Positions 1 to 6,678 of a stretch of 13,659 bases of DNA are shown piece by piece. A program made the position numbers and the translations under genes. Positions within the stretch are counted from its first letter, which is position 1. Every line of letters starts with the position of its first letter. Origin of the DNA: JBDIAR01 sp039812545 (GTDB taxonomy: Bacteria > Actinomycetota > Actinomycetes > Actinomycetales > Dermatophilaceae); assembly GCA_039812545.1 (NCBI GenBank), contig JBDIAR010000092.1:1-13659 (forward strand). The letters are read 5' to 3'. The notes beneath the pieces are model-generated. The model did not search any database, was not told where the DNA came from, and was given only the letters and a program-made list of their open reading frames with translations.

Positions 1-562
1 CGACGACCGTGTTCGTCGCCCCGGAGATGGAGAAGTTGAGGACATCGACGCCGTCGGAGATGGCGTCGTCGATGGCCGACAGGGTCGAGGATGTGTAGCA
101 GCCGCCGGTGTTGGGGTCGTCGTCGTCGAAGCAGACCTTGTACACGGCGAGCTTGGCCGCCGGGGCCATGCCCGAACCGGTGCCGAAGTTGACACTCTCG
201 ACGGTCATCGGCACGCCGTTGTTGCCGACTGCGGTCGACGCGGTGTGCGTGCCGTGTCCGCCACCGTCACGCGCCGAGATGACTTCCGTCTCCGAGCGGT
301 GCTCCGGCGGGACGTTTGCGACAAACGCGTTCGGGTAGTAGCGAGCGCCGACGATCTTCTGGTTGCAGTTGTCTGCGGTCCACTGGTCACCGGGTTGGCA
401 GACACCGCTGAACGTGCCGCCGTCGGCCTTCTTCATCGTCGCGCCGCCGTTGGCGTTCTTGACGATGCCCCACTTTCCCGTGGGGGACGCGGGCAGGGCC
501 GGCGCTGCGAACGATGCGCTCTCGGGCCAGACTCCGGAGTCGATGTCGCCGACGACGATGCC
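1..562 (-). pseudogene. Subtilisin-like (S8) serine protease, internal fragment: 5' end lost at a junction, 3' end beyond the window
   Basis: Read on the minus strand, this encodes the first half of a subtilase catalytic domain. The Asp motif is DIDSGVWPES (about 520-548) and the His motif is GGGHGTHTAS (about 240-270). A strand reading SDGVDVLNFSISG follows near 10-60. The catalytic Ser and the oxyanion Asn would lie beyond position 1. The sequence resembles secreted S8 peptidases of the plant/actinobacterial type, which carry a signal peptide, an I9 inhibitor propeptide and often a PA domain. None of the N-terminal parts is present: family-like sequence stops at GIVVGD near 562, where the opposite strand becomes an SDR gene. 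Without signal and propeptide the product could not be secreted or matured, so I call it broken unless the join is an assembly error. The S8 assignment is firm; the pseudogene status is inferred. Confidence 0.8.
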
Positions 563-1739
563 CCTGCGACCCGACCTGGCCCGGCGGGTCAACGTCGGCG
601 GCTTGCGGAACATCGTGCGCGCCGTCAAGGCCGCGCCGAACCCGGACGCGATCGTGGTCGTCGGTGTCGGTTCGGTCGCGCAGTTGGGCAGCCGCAATCC
701 GCCCCGGCACTGGGCCAGGGTGGGCGACCCGGTGCGGGCCTCCCGGTTCGACGCCTACGCGCAGACCAAGATCGTCGCCGAACGCGAACTCGTCGACTCC
801 GGCCTGACTCGCTGGGCCTGGTTGCGGCAGACCGGGATCCTGCACCCCGGCGTGCTGGCGCTGCGCGACCCGATCTTCACGCACATGGTGCTCGGCGGGC
901 CGCTGGAATGGGTGTCCGACGAGGACTCGGCCCGGCTGCTGCTGGGCGTGTGCGATCCGGACCTGCCGGCGCGGTTCTGGGGTCGGGTGCACCACGTCGG
1001 CGGCGGCGCCGGCTGGCGGATGACCAATGGCGAGTTCATGGCCGCGATCGGCCGGGCCCTCGGGGTGACCGACATCCACCGGTGGTACGAGCGGAACTGG
1101 TTCGCCACGCAGAACTTCCACGGCGCCTGGTTCAGCGATTCCGACGCCCTCGACGCGCTCGTCCCCTTCCAGCGGGACCGGTTCGAGGACGCGATGGCCC
1201 GTGCGGCAGCGGCTCAGCCGTTCGCCATCCGGCACGCCCACCGACTCCCGGCCCCCCTCGTCCGGGCGGTCACCCGACGGCTGGCACTGGCGCCGCGGGG
1301 CACGCTGCACGCCCTGCGGCACGGGTTGACCGACCAGGTCGAAGCCCGTTTCGGCTCGTGGGAGGACTGGGAACGGATCGGCGACTGGGCGGCATACCGA
1401 CCCGAACCACCCGACCCCGACGCGACGCCCACGGCTCTCGACCACGGGTACGACGAATCCCTCGACCCCGGACAGTGGGATGGGGGCGTCCTGGCCGAGG
1501 CGGCGGCCTTCCGCGGCGGCGTGTTCCTCCCCGCGTCGGGCACGTCAGGTCCGCCGGGTATGCCGGGTCTGCCCGGTATGCCGGTCACGTGGGAGTGCGC
1601 GTTCGGGCACCGGTTCGTCGCCAGCCCCTGGCTGGTGCTGCACGCCGGCCACTGGTGTCCCGTATGCGTGGCCGCTTCCGATGATGAGCGTCGCCAGGCG
1701 GCGCGCAACCCGCTCCTGGCCCAACTGGCCGACGCTTGA
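558..1739 (+). pseudogene. NAD-dependent epimerase/SDR-family protein, N-terminally truncated, with C-terminal zinc-ribbon-like tail
   Basis: The protein reads as an extended SDR/NAD-epimerase from about residue 80-90 of a normal member: a RRVNVGG helix, then VVGVGSV (candidate catalytic Ser39 counting from the ATG at 558), then Tyr67-x3-Lys71 in DAYAQTK. The Rossmann strand with the GxxGxxG nucleotide-binding loop is absent. The frame stays open upstream to 363, but that stretch is antisense to the subtilase and has no SDR character. The ATG at 558 is therefore only the first available start, giving 393 residues. The C-terminus holds a short collagen-like GPPGMPGLPGMP segment. It is followed by Cys347-x3-His351-x15-Cys367-x2-Cys370, like a treble-clef zinc ribbon. 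Without the nucleotide-binding motif it should not bind NAD(P) normally. It is intact from the junction to its stop codon. Confidence 0.72.
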
Positions 1740-1879
1740 ATACCGACGCCATTCACCGATAGATCGCCGTGTCCGGGCCGGAGCACTCCCCGCCCACGCG
1801 CCCGCTCATTAGCATGGCAGGGGTGAGTTCTCGTAACGGCAACAACGTCTCCGCCCGTCAGGCGTCCGCCCAGAATCCA

Positions 1880-1883
1880 GGAG
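1880..1883 (+). promoter_or_regulatory. Ribosome-binding site deciding the MBL start
   Basis: GGAG lies 10 nt before the ATG at 1894. An in-frame TTG at 1885 is only 1 nt from it and so is an unlikely start. Confidence 0.6.
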
Positions 1884-1893
1884 CTTGCGCGTC

Positions 1894-2562
1894 ATGTACG
1901 AACCCGATGTGACCCCGGCGGGACCGAGCGCGGTCCGCGAACTCCCCCGCCTCACGATCCGCAAGGCGAGCGTTTCGCGCACCGACAACAACGTCTACCT
2001 GTTGACCTGCACCGCGACCGGTGAGCAACTTCTCATCGACGCGGCCGACGACTACGAGCGCCTCGAATCCCTTATCGACGAGGGCACCGGACGCCTCGAT
2101 GCCATCGTCACCACCCACCAACACTGGGACCACACCCGCGCCCTGGCCGATCTGGCCGCCGGCACCGGTGCCCCCACCTATGCGGGCTCCGCGGACGCCG
2201 ACGCCCTGCCGGTGGACGTCACCCACCGCGTCGAGCACGGCGACACCATCTCGTTCGGCGACATCACCCTCGACGTCATCGGACTCGTCGGACATACTCC
2301 CGGCGGGATCGCCCTGGCATACCGAGACGACGCCGACCCGGACGGCATCACGCATCTCTTCGTGGGCGACTCGCTCTTCCCGGGCGGCATCGGCAACACC
2401 AAGCAGCCCGGGCAGAGCTTCGACCGCCTGTATGCCGATGTCGTCGGCCGGTTGTTCGACGTCTACGACGACGCGTCGTGGGTCTATCCGGGACACGGCG
2501 CGGACACGACGCTCGGCGCCGAACGCCCCCACCTGGCCGAATGGAAGTCCCGCGGCTGGTGA
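1894..2562 (+). CDS. MBL-fold metallo-hydrolase (glyoxalase II-like)
   Basis: A 222-residue metallo-beta-lactamase-fold protein. The metal-binding signature is THQHWDHT (HxHxDH) near residue 72. A second-site His is in VGHTPGG (about 134), an Asp in FVGDSLFPGG (about 157), and the final His in YPGHG (about 200). This full ligand set is that of a dinuclear Zn or Fe hydrolase of the glyoxalase II/YcbL type. The family hydrolyses thioesters such as S-lactoylglutathione or related thiol conjugates; the substrate here cannot be told. There is no signal peptide, so it should be cytoplasmic. It stands alone; a small hairpin (CCTCG-tcag-CGAGG, 2564-2577) directly follows the stop. A decayed copy of its 3' end recurs at 3211-3283. 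Confidence 0.88.
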   Translation: MYEPDVTPAGPSAVRELPRLTIRKASVSRTDNNVYLLTCTATGEQLLIDAADDYERLESLIDEGTGRLDAIVTTHQHWDHTRALADLAAGTGAPTYAGSADADALPVDVTHRVEHGDTISFGDITLDVIGLVGHTPGGIALAYRDDADPDGITHLFVGDSLFPGGIGNTKQPGQSFDRLYADVVGRLFDVYDDASWVYPGHGADTTLGAERPHLAEWKSRGW

Positions 2563-2647
2563 ACCTCGTCAGCGAGGCCAACGCCACGCGCCGACATCGG
2601 GCGACATCATTGCCACCGCCAGGCCGGACCTCCCGGTGATCATGGCT

Positions 2648-2661
2648 GAGATGTACATCTC
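2648..2661 (+). promoter_or_regulatory. Operator palindrome GAGATGTACATCTC of the antitoxin-toxin pair
   Basis: This is a perfect 14-bp palindrome with a TGTACA core, placed 25 nt upstream of the antitoxin start. YefM antitoxins are known to bind palindromes with a TGTACA core to repress their own operon, and the downstream antitoxin is of that family. The TGTACA (2652-2657) also sits where a -35 hexamer is expected, 17 nt before CATACT at 2675-2680, so bound antitoxin would block polymerase. The spacer contains a second small inverted repeat, GCGCT-ttc-AGCGC (2663-2675). Confidence 0.7.
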
Positions 2662-2687
2662 CGCGCTTTCAGCGCATACTGTGGGCA
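2652..2687 (+). promoter_or_regulatory. Promoter of the phd/yefM-relE pair, apparently leaderless
   Basis: TGTACA (-35, 2652-2657), a 17-nt spacer and CATACT (-10, 2675-2680) are followed after six bases by the ATG at 2687. Transcription would begin at or next to the start codon. No purine-rich ribosome-binding site precedes the ATG, which fits a leaderless transcript. Confidence 0.6.
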
Positions 2688-2947
2688 TGAGTGAACTCAC
2701 CGTGACCGATGCTCGTGCTCGTCTTGCCGACGTCGTGGACCAGGCCCGCGTCGGCCACGAGCCGGTCTATCTGACGCGCCGCGGGCAGCGCGTCGCAGCC
2801 GTCATCGACGCCGGGGATCTTGCCCGCCTCATCGAAGCTGCCGAGGACTTGTCCGATATCGAGGCAGCTCGCGCCGCGCGAGAGGAGATGGCAACGGAAG
2901 GCTCTATCCCGTGGGGGCAGGTCAAGGCCGACCTCGGGCTGGCATGA
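2687..2947 (+). CDS. Type II antitoxin, Phd/YefM family
   Basis: An 86-residue antitoxin. The N-terminal Phd/YefM fold is clear: SELTVTDARARLADVVDQA, then a PVYLTRRGQRVAAVIDAGDLARL segment that forms the dimer and DNA-binding domain. The acidic C-terminal half (about residues 50-86) would wrap the toxin. Its role is to neutralise the RelE-like toxin encoded immediately downstream and, with it, to repress the operon through the TGTACA palindrome. The ATG at 2687 is chosen because it opens the conserved fold and sits 6 nt after a good -10 hexamer. The stop overlaps the toxin start (ATGA), so the two are translationally coupled. Confidence 0.9.
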   Translation: MSELTVTDARARLADVVDQARVGHEPVYLTRRGQRVAAVIDAGDLARLIEAAEDLSDIEAARAAREEMATEGSIPWGQVKADLGLA

Positions 2948-3207
2948 GCTACCGGATCGACGTTGCCCCAGCCGCTGCTCGGCAGCTCCGCAAGCTCGAC
3001 GGCACCGCTCGCCGTCGAATCCAAGCGGCGATCGAACTCCTCTCCGAAGAACCTCGACCTGCCGGTGCCAAGAAGTTGACCGGCGGCGACGGCGAGTGGC
3101 GGGTGCGGACCGGCGACTACCGGATCATCTACGAGGTGCGAGACGACGTTCTCGTCATTCTGGTCCTCACCCTCGGCCACCGTCGCGAGATCTACCAGCG
3201 TCGATAA
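2944..3207 (+). CDS. Type II toxin, RelE/ParE family
   Basis: An 87-residue RelE/ParE-superfamily protein. It opens with YRIDVAPAAARQLRKL, has two helices (about 10-35), then the core strands KLTGG-EWRVRTGDYRIIYEV (about 44-65), and ends LGHRREIYQRR. Basic residues Arg53/Arg55/Arg60 and a C-terminal Tyr84 match the pattern of RelE-type ribosome-dependent mRNA interferases. The YefM-type antitoxin favours an mRNase over a gyrase-poisoning ParE, but the split cannot be settled from sequence alone. The length is normal, with no frameshift, so the module looks intact. A decayed MBL-gene tail starts a few bases after its stop. Confidence 0.88.
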   Translation: MSYRIDVAPAAARQLRKLDGTARRRIQAAIELLSEEPRPAGAKKLTGGDGEWRVRTGDYRIIYEVRDDVLVILVLTLGHRREIYQRR

Positions 3208-3210
3208 CGT

Positions 3211-3283
3211 GACGGGCGCGTCGTGGGTCGATCCGGGACACGGTTCGGACCCGACGCAAGACACCCCGAAGTCCAGCGCATAG
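3211..3283 (+). pseudogene. Decayed duplicate of the MBL-hydrolase 3' end
   Basis: Positions 3218-3257 match 2473-2512 of the MBL gene at 36 of 40 bases with no gap. Read in the MBL frame this gives ASWVDPGHGSDPT against ASWVYPGHGADTT in the intact gene. Similarity weakens after that and the frame closes at TAG 3281-3283. Weaker similarity (GACG..GCG with a one-base indel) extends left to about 3211, four bases after the toxin stop. The TA pair is thus bracketed by two copies of the MBL gene end. Confidence 0.7.
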
Positions 3284-3447
3284 TGCTGACGTCCTGATCT
3301 GCCACTTCGAGGTCAGCGGAAAACGCCTGCCCAGTTCTCGGACTCACGTTGGTGACCTGGGCGGCCGAGCGGGACCGACGCCCCTCACCGCCTTCACCGG
3401 CCGGCGAGGCTGGACTGCGTTGACCCAGATCGGGAGTCCACGTTGCA
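3284..3447. other. Intergenic stretch without recognisable gene
   Basis: Together with 3208-3283 this forms a 240-bp gap between the RelE-like toxin (+) and the PIN toxin (-), which converge here. I see no convincing reading frame. One imperfect hairpin, CCTCACCG (3383-3390) and CGGCGAGG (3402-3409) with one G-T pair and an 11-nt loop, could terminate the minus-strand TA operon. A 5-bp inverted repeat GGACT/AGTCC lies nearby. The stretch may be debris from the same event that left the MBL tail. Confidence 0.35.
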
Positions 3448-3885
3448 TCACTTCTTCGTCGGGCGTCGAACGGGGATCACAGCGAGCCATTCGTCCAAGC
3501 CGCCGAAGTCATCGGGGTTCGTCGTGTAAAGGGGCAACCCGTTGACGGCCGCCGTGGCGGCGATCTGGATGTCGGCATGACGACGTCTGGGGGTACGACC
3601 CAGGGCCCGGACCGCTCCGCTCAACTGGCCGTAGACCCGTGCGGCGGGTGCGTCGAACGCGAGCGGCTCGAACTCGCTCTCGACACGTTGAAGAATCGCC
3701 ATCCGCCGGCCCCGCTCGGCGCGCGCTGACGGATCGTCACCGACGACGCCGTGTGGGCCTGCCGACAACTCAGCCAGTGTCACAGCACTGATGGCAATCT
3801 CGTCCGGAAGATCAGCGGGGTTGAGGAGATCCCGCAGAATCACGATGTTCGTGTCCACGAGACCGCGCCGACGGTCAGTGGTCAT
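3448..3885 (-). CDS. Type II toxin, PIN domain (VapC-like)
   Basis: A 145-residue PIN-domain ribonuclease. The acidic Mg-binding residues are visible: Asp11 in LVDTNIV, Glu39 in TLAELSAG, Asp105 in RRHADIQIAATA, and Asp125/126 in TTNPDDF near the end. VapC toxins of this fold cleave tRNA or rRNA at specific sites; the target cannot be read from sequence. Its start lies inside the antitoxin gene (11-nt overlap), so it should be translated by coupling. All active-site positions are present and the length is typical, so it is probably functional. Confidence 0.9.
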   Translation of the reverse strand: MTTDRRRGLVDTNIVILRDLLNPADLPDEIAISAVTLAELSAGPHGVVGDDPSARAERGRRMAILQRVESEFEPLAFDAPAARVYGQLSGAVRALGRTPRRRHADIQIAATAAVNGLPLYTTNPDDFGGLDEWLAVIPVRRPTKK

Positions 3886-4141
3886 ACGCGTCAGGGATAT
3901 CGCTGTCGATCATTGAATCGAGATCGCTGCGAAACCCGTCGGGATCAACCACCCCGATGCCGGCAGCGGTCAGGAACTCGCTCCGGGGAACGAACGTACG
4001 ACGACGCCGCAGCGGGATCAACTCGCCGATCTGGTGGCCGTCGCGAGTGACGGTGAAAGCTTGGCCCCGCTCTACCGAGTCCATGATCTCCTTCGAGCGC
4101 GACCTGAGGTCGCGCTGAGTGATCTCGGGCTGAATGCTCAC
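3875..4141 (-). CDS. Type II antitoxin, Phd/YefM-like, partner of the PIN toxin
   Basis: An 88-residue antitoxin from the GTG at 4141. An upstream ATG at 4183 would add 14 residues (MPVGQCATRCYCAS) with no family character. The Phd-like core is PEITQRDLRSRSKEIMD, then GQAFTVTRDGHQIGELIPL (about residues 5-45). An acidic tail DGFRSDLDSMIDSDIPDAYD binds the toxin. Pairing a Phd/YefM-type antitoxin with a PIN toxin is a common mixed TA arrangement. The GTG is supported by a -10 hexamer exactly 6 nt before it. The gene overlaps the toxin gene by 11 nt. Confidence 0.87.
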   Translation of the reverse strand: MSIQPEITQRDLRSRSKEIMDSVERGQAFTVTRDGHQIGELIPLRRRRTFVPRSEFLTAAGIGVVDPDGFRSDLDSMIDSDIPDAYDH

Positions 4142-4175
4142 GGACGCACAGTAGCACCGTGTGGCACATTGTCCG
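4141..4175 (-). promoter_or_regulatory. Promoter of the Phd-PIN pair, apparently leaderless
   Basis: On the minus strand, CGGACA (-35-like, 4175-4170), a 16-nt spacer and TACTGT (-10, 4153-4148) are followed by six bases and the GTG start at 4141. No ribosome-binding site is seen. The geometry equals that of the other leaderless candidates in the window. Confidence 0.5.
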
Positions 4176-4293
4176 ACCGGCACGAGTCCCCGGCGTTGAC
4201 CGTTGCCCCGAATCTCGATGTCGGCGCGCTCAATCGTGGAGACACGGTTCTGTCTGACAGCGAACGCTGGGCGAGCTCGACCAGATGTCCCGA

Positions 4294-4316
4294 TAGATAT
4301 CCCCTAGGAAGAAGGG
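4294..4316 (+). promoter_or_regulatory. Candidate -10 and ribosome-binding site of the phosphatase gene
   Basis: TAGATA at 4294-4299 is a fair -10 hexamer, though no clear -35 is visible. The purine run AGGAAGAAGGG (4306-4316) is the ribosome-binding site, 11 nt before a TTG at 4328. It argues for that TTG rather than the far-upstream in-frame ATG at 4034, which would read through the antitoxin gene on the other strand. Confidence 0.5.
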
Positions 4317-4327
4317 CCCAGCTCATT

Positions 4328-4813
4328 TTGACTCCCCGCCTGTTCGAGATCCGGCGCCACGGACCGGGTCGGCTGTCCACGATGGCGGCGCCCAAGGGCT
4401 TCGACCAACTTCCCGACGACATGTCCGCTTTGGCCCGGATCGGTGTGGACACCATCGTCAGCCTGCTCACCGAGCCGGAACGCTGCGAACTCGGCCTGCT
4501 CGACGAAGCGTCCGTGGCGGCTGAGGTGGGCATCGACTACTCCGAGCTGCCGACCGAGGATCGATCCGTGCCGAACCGCGCGGCGGTCATCCGGCTCGCG
4601 AGGGCGCTGGCAGAACAGTTGGTCAGCGGTCGCCACGTCGTCATCCACTGCCGGGCCGGCATCGGCCGGTCGTCCCTGTTGGCGGCGGCCATCTTGCGCG
4701 TCCAGGGTATGCCCGCCGGAGAGGCCTGGAACGCGATCACGCTGGCCCGTGGGCTCGACGTCCCCGACACCATCGAGCAACGACTGTTCATCGAGCGCTT
4801 CGATCCCCGGTAA
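4328..4813 (+). CDS. Protein-tyrosine/dual-specificity phosphatase-like protein
   Basis: A 161-residue protein with the Cys-based phosphatase signature HCRAGIGRS: nucleophile Cys108 and Arg114 (C-x5-R). A candidate general acid, Asp78, lies in LPTEDRSVP. The N-terminal FEIRRHGPGRLSTMAAPKGFDQL matches the opening of small bacterial DSP-like phosphatases, in which the GRL-MAAPKG segment precedes the first helix. It would dephosphorylate phosphotyrosine or a related phosphoester in the cytoplasm; the substrate is unknown. The TTG at 4328 is chosen from the ribosome-binding site and this family-like beginning; ATT at 4325 is a less likely alternative. It is divergent from the Phd-PIN pair. A 9-bp hairpin lies about 110 nt downstream. 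Confidence 0.82.
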   Translation: MTPRLFEIRRHGPGRLSTMAAPKGFDQLPDDMSALARIGVDTIVSLLTEPERCELGLLDEASVAAEVGIDYSELPTEDRSVPNRAAVIRLARALAEQLVSGRHVVIHCRAGIGRSSLLAAAILRVQGMPAGEAWNAITLARGLDVPDTIEQRLFIERFDPR

Positions 4814-4923
4814 CCAAGAGAGCCGACCTTCGGTTGCTGTTCGCGTCGACCTGACAACGGGCCCGACAACCGGGTTCGAACTCGGCGGGGTCACGCTGCC
4901 GAGCGCTGAGGGATCGCGGTTGT

Positions 4924-4950
4924 TCCTGGTGCCCCCCATGAGCACCAGGA
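4924..4950 (+). terminator. Perfect 9-bp hairpin downstream of the phosphatase gene
   Basis: TCCTGGTGC (4924-4932) and GCACCAGGA (4942-4950) pair perfectly around a 9-nt loop. There is no U-tract, which is common for actinobacterial terminators. It is the best candidate to end phosphatase transcription. Confidence 0.45.
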
Positions 4951-5016
4951 CCACACCGGCGTACCCGCCTACGGTCCCAGCCGCACCCCTCAGTCCACGT
5001 TGACGCTCGATGTAGA

Positions 5017-5043
5017 GACGGCATACAGACGATGTATGCCGTC
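5017..5043 (-). terminator. Perfect 10-bp hairpin downstream of the beta-lactamase-fold gene
   Basis: GACGGCATAC (5017-5026) and GTATGCCGTC (5034-5043) form a perfect 10-bp stem with a 7-nt loop. On the minus strand it begins 28 nt after the hydrolase stop and is followed by a pyrimidine-rich TCTCTAC. The arms carry two inverted copies of the window's enriched word GGCATAC. Confidence 0.6.
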
Positions 5044-5071
5044 CCTCCCGGTCGTCGGGTGGGGCCGGGTC

Positions 5072-5887
5072 TCAGCCCAGGCAGATCGTGGCGACGAGCG
5101 CGCCGATGGTGGCGAAGACGGGCAGCACGCCGGTCCCCCAGTCGATTCCGTCCGACTCGAGATCGGTCGAGGTGCACGCGACGCTCACCCAGCGGTCCCC
5201 CCGCTCGATGAGGGCCACCTCGGCGCGGACACCGGGGAGCATCCCGGGCTTGGAACCGGCCCGCAGGTCCGGGGTGAGGTAACCGAGCATCCCCTCTCGG
5301 TCCAACTGCTCGGCCAGTAGGCCGGTGGCCAGGTCGGTGAGGTCCGCACGCAGCAGCTGCCCGGCGCGAAGCTGCGCGACCAGCCGCGTCAAATCGGCTG
5401 CGGTGGTGAGGTTTTCGCGGCCGGCCGCGCGAGCGTCGGCATCCATGAAGTCGCGCGCCAGCACGCTGTCCGCACACCCGGCATCCGCCAGGACCGACGA
5501 CACGGCGGGACGGCCGATGCGCCCGACCACCGCGTTGGCGGCGTCGTTGTCGCTGATCGCGATGGTCAGCGACAACGCGCTGCGAAGACTGACGGCGGAT
5601 AGTTCGGGCAGGAACACCAGAGCTCCCGCACCGCCGACCCGTTCGGCCGGTGCGGGCAGGGTCAGGCCCTCGTCAAGGGCGATGCGTCCGGCCTGCACCT
5701 CGCGCAGCGCGGCCACCATGATGGCGACCTTGATCGTGCTGGCGGCCGGCACGATCCGGGTCGCACCGACGGACAACAGTTCCCCGCCGGCGGCACGCAC
5801 GCTGACGTCGATGCGCCCGGGGACCTCCTCGAGCACCGCACCGACGGCACCCGCCAAGGCCGCGGCGTCCTCCTCGTCGGACATCAT
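5072..5887 (-). CDS. Serine hydrolase, class A beta-lactamase fold
   Basis: A 271-residue protein with the penicillin-binding fold triad of motifs: Ser50-x-x-Lys53 (ASTIK), Ser112-Asp-Asn (AISDND) and Lys213-Pro-Gly (GSKPG, in place of KTG). The spacing follows class A beta-lactamases. No canonical omega-loop ExxLN (Glu166) is visible; the equivalent region reads DADARAAGREN. There is also no signal peptide. Real beta-lactam resistance is therefore doubtful. An esterase or amidase, or a cytoplasmic enzyme acting on cell-wall fragments, fits better. The ATG at 5887 has an AGGA ribosome-binding site 7 nt upstream. It is divergent, over 41 bp, from an NlpC/P60 peptidase. Confidence 0.85.
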   Translation of the reverse strand: MMSDEEDAAALAGAVGAVLEEVPGRIDVSVRAAGGELLSVGATRIVPAASTIKVAIMVAALREVQAGRIALDEGLTLPAPAERVGGAGALVFLPELSAVSLRSALSLTIAISDNDAANAVVGRIGRPAVSSVLADAGCADSVLARDFMDADARAAGRENLTTAADLTRLVAQLRAGQLLRADLTDLATGLLAEQLDREGMLGYLTPDLRAGSKPGMLPGVRAEVALIERGDRWVSVACTSTDLESDGIDWGTGVLPVFATIGALVATICLG

Positions 5888-5928
5888 GCGGTCATCCTGC
5901 CACCGGCGGCTCTGGGAGAATCGCAGCC

Positions 5929-6678
5929 ATGATCACCCGTCTCGTCGCCGTCCCCGTCTCCACCCTCTGGTCGGCCCCGGACGCCCCCCGACGAGTCGAC
6001 GCCGCCATCGTCGCCGACCGCCCGAACTCCGCGGCCTGGTTGCGCGAGCTGGCCGCCGACGCGGACGGTCACCGGGGGCTGCACGGCCGGATCCTCAGTC
6101 AGGTCGTCGAGGGGGAACCCGTCATCGTCATCGACGAGTCGACACCGGGCTGGGTCGAGGTGGTCTGCCCGTGGCAGCCCAGTAACACCGACCCGCGCGG
6201 CTACCGCGGCTGGCTACCGGCCGCGCATGTCGCCGGCCGCACGACGGACGATCCGCTCTGGCCCGTCCCGGTTACGGGCGTCGATCCCTTCCCCGGGGAC
6301 GCGCTCCAACCCGTCCACCCGGCGGTCTCCGGGGCCCGCGAATACCTCGGTCTGGCATACCTCTGGGGTGGGCTGAGCCCGGCCGGTTTCGACTGCTCGG
6401 GGTTGGTGCATTGGCAATGGCGCCTTCGCGGCGTCGTCATCCCGCGCGACGCCGACGACCAGCAGGAGGCGGCCCAGCCGGTCGAGTTGGACGCGGTCCG
6501 CCCCGGCGACCTCTATTTCTTCGCCCGCCCCGGCTCCCCCGTCCACCACGTGGGGATCGTCACGGCACCCGGCACGATGATTCACGCCCCCGAAACCGGG
6601 TCCGGCATCCGGGAGGAGGCCGTCGACGGCGAGCGCCTGGCCACCTTGTCGTGTGCGGGACGGTTCGACATCGGATGA
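5929..6678 (+). CDS. NlpC/P60 (C40) cysteine peptidase with N-terminal SH3-like domain
   Basis: A 249-residue protein. Residues about 1-105 look like a bacterial SH3-type region (TLWSAP at the start; GWVEVVCPWQPS; YRGWLPAAHV). Residues about 125-245 are the C40 domain: nucleophile Cys156 in GFDCSGLV, His207 in HHVGIV, and His219 in MIHAPETG. This two-part layout resembles YkfC-type gamma-D-glutamyl-diaminoacyl endopeptidases, which trim murein peptides. No signal peptide is present (MITRLVAVPVSTLWSAP), so it probably acts in the cytoplasm on recycled peptides; that role is inferred. GGGAG lies 10 nt before the ATG. Its stop overlaps the start of the transporter gene by ATGA. Confidence 0.88.
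   Translation: MITRLVAVPVSTLWSAPDAPRRVDAAIVADRPNSAAWLRELAADADGHRGLHGRILSQVVEGEPVIVIDESTPGWVEVVCPWQPSNTDPRGYRGWLPAAHVAGRTTDDPLWPVPVTGVDPFPGDALQPVHPAVSGAREYLGLAYLWGGLSPAGFDCSGLVHWQWRLRGVVIPRDADDQQEAAQPVELDAVRPGDLYFFARPGSPVHHVGIVTAPGTMIHAPETGSGIREEAVDGERLATLSCAGRFDIG

Noticed and set aside
363..557. Open upstream extension of the SDR reading frame (would give 458 residues)
   Set aside because: It is antisense to clear subtilase coding sequence and shows no SDR features; the real N-terminus is missing rather than replaced.
4866..4892. GGTTCGAAC resembling a tRNA T-loop, possibly a phage attachment remnant
   Set aside because: The flanking 5-nt arms do not pair on either strand, and no acceptor stem, anticodon arm or integrase is present.
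5072..5887. Calling this gene an antibiotic-resistance beta-lactamase
   Set aside because: No signal peptide, no recognisable Glu166 omega-loop motif and KPG instead of KTG make true beta-lactamase activity doubtful.
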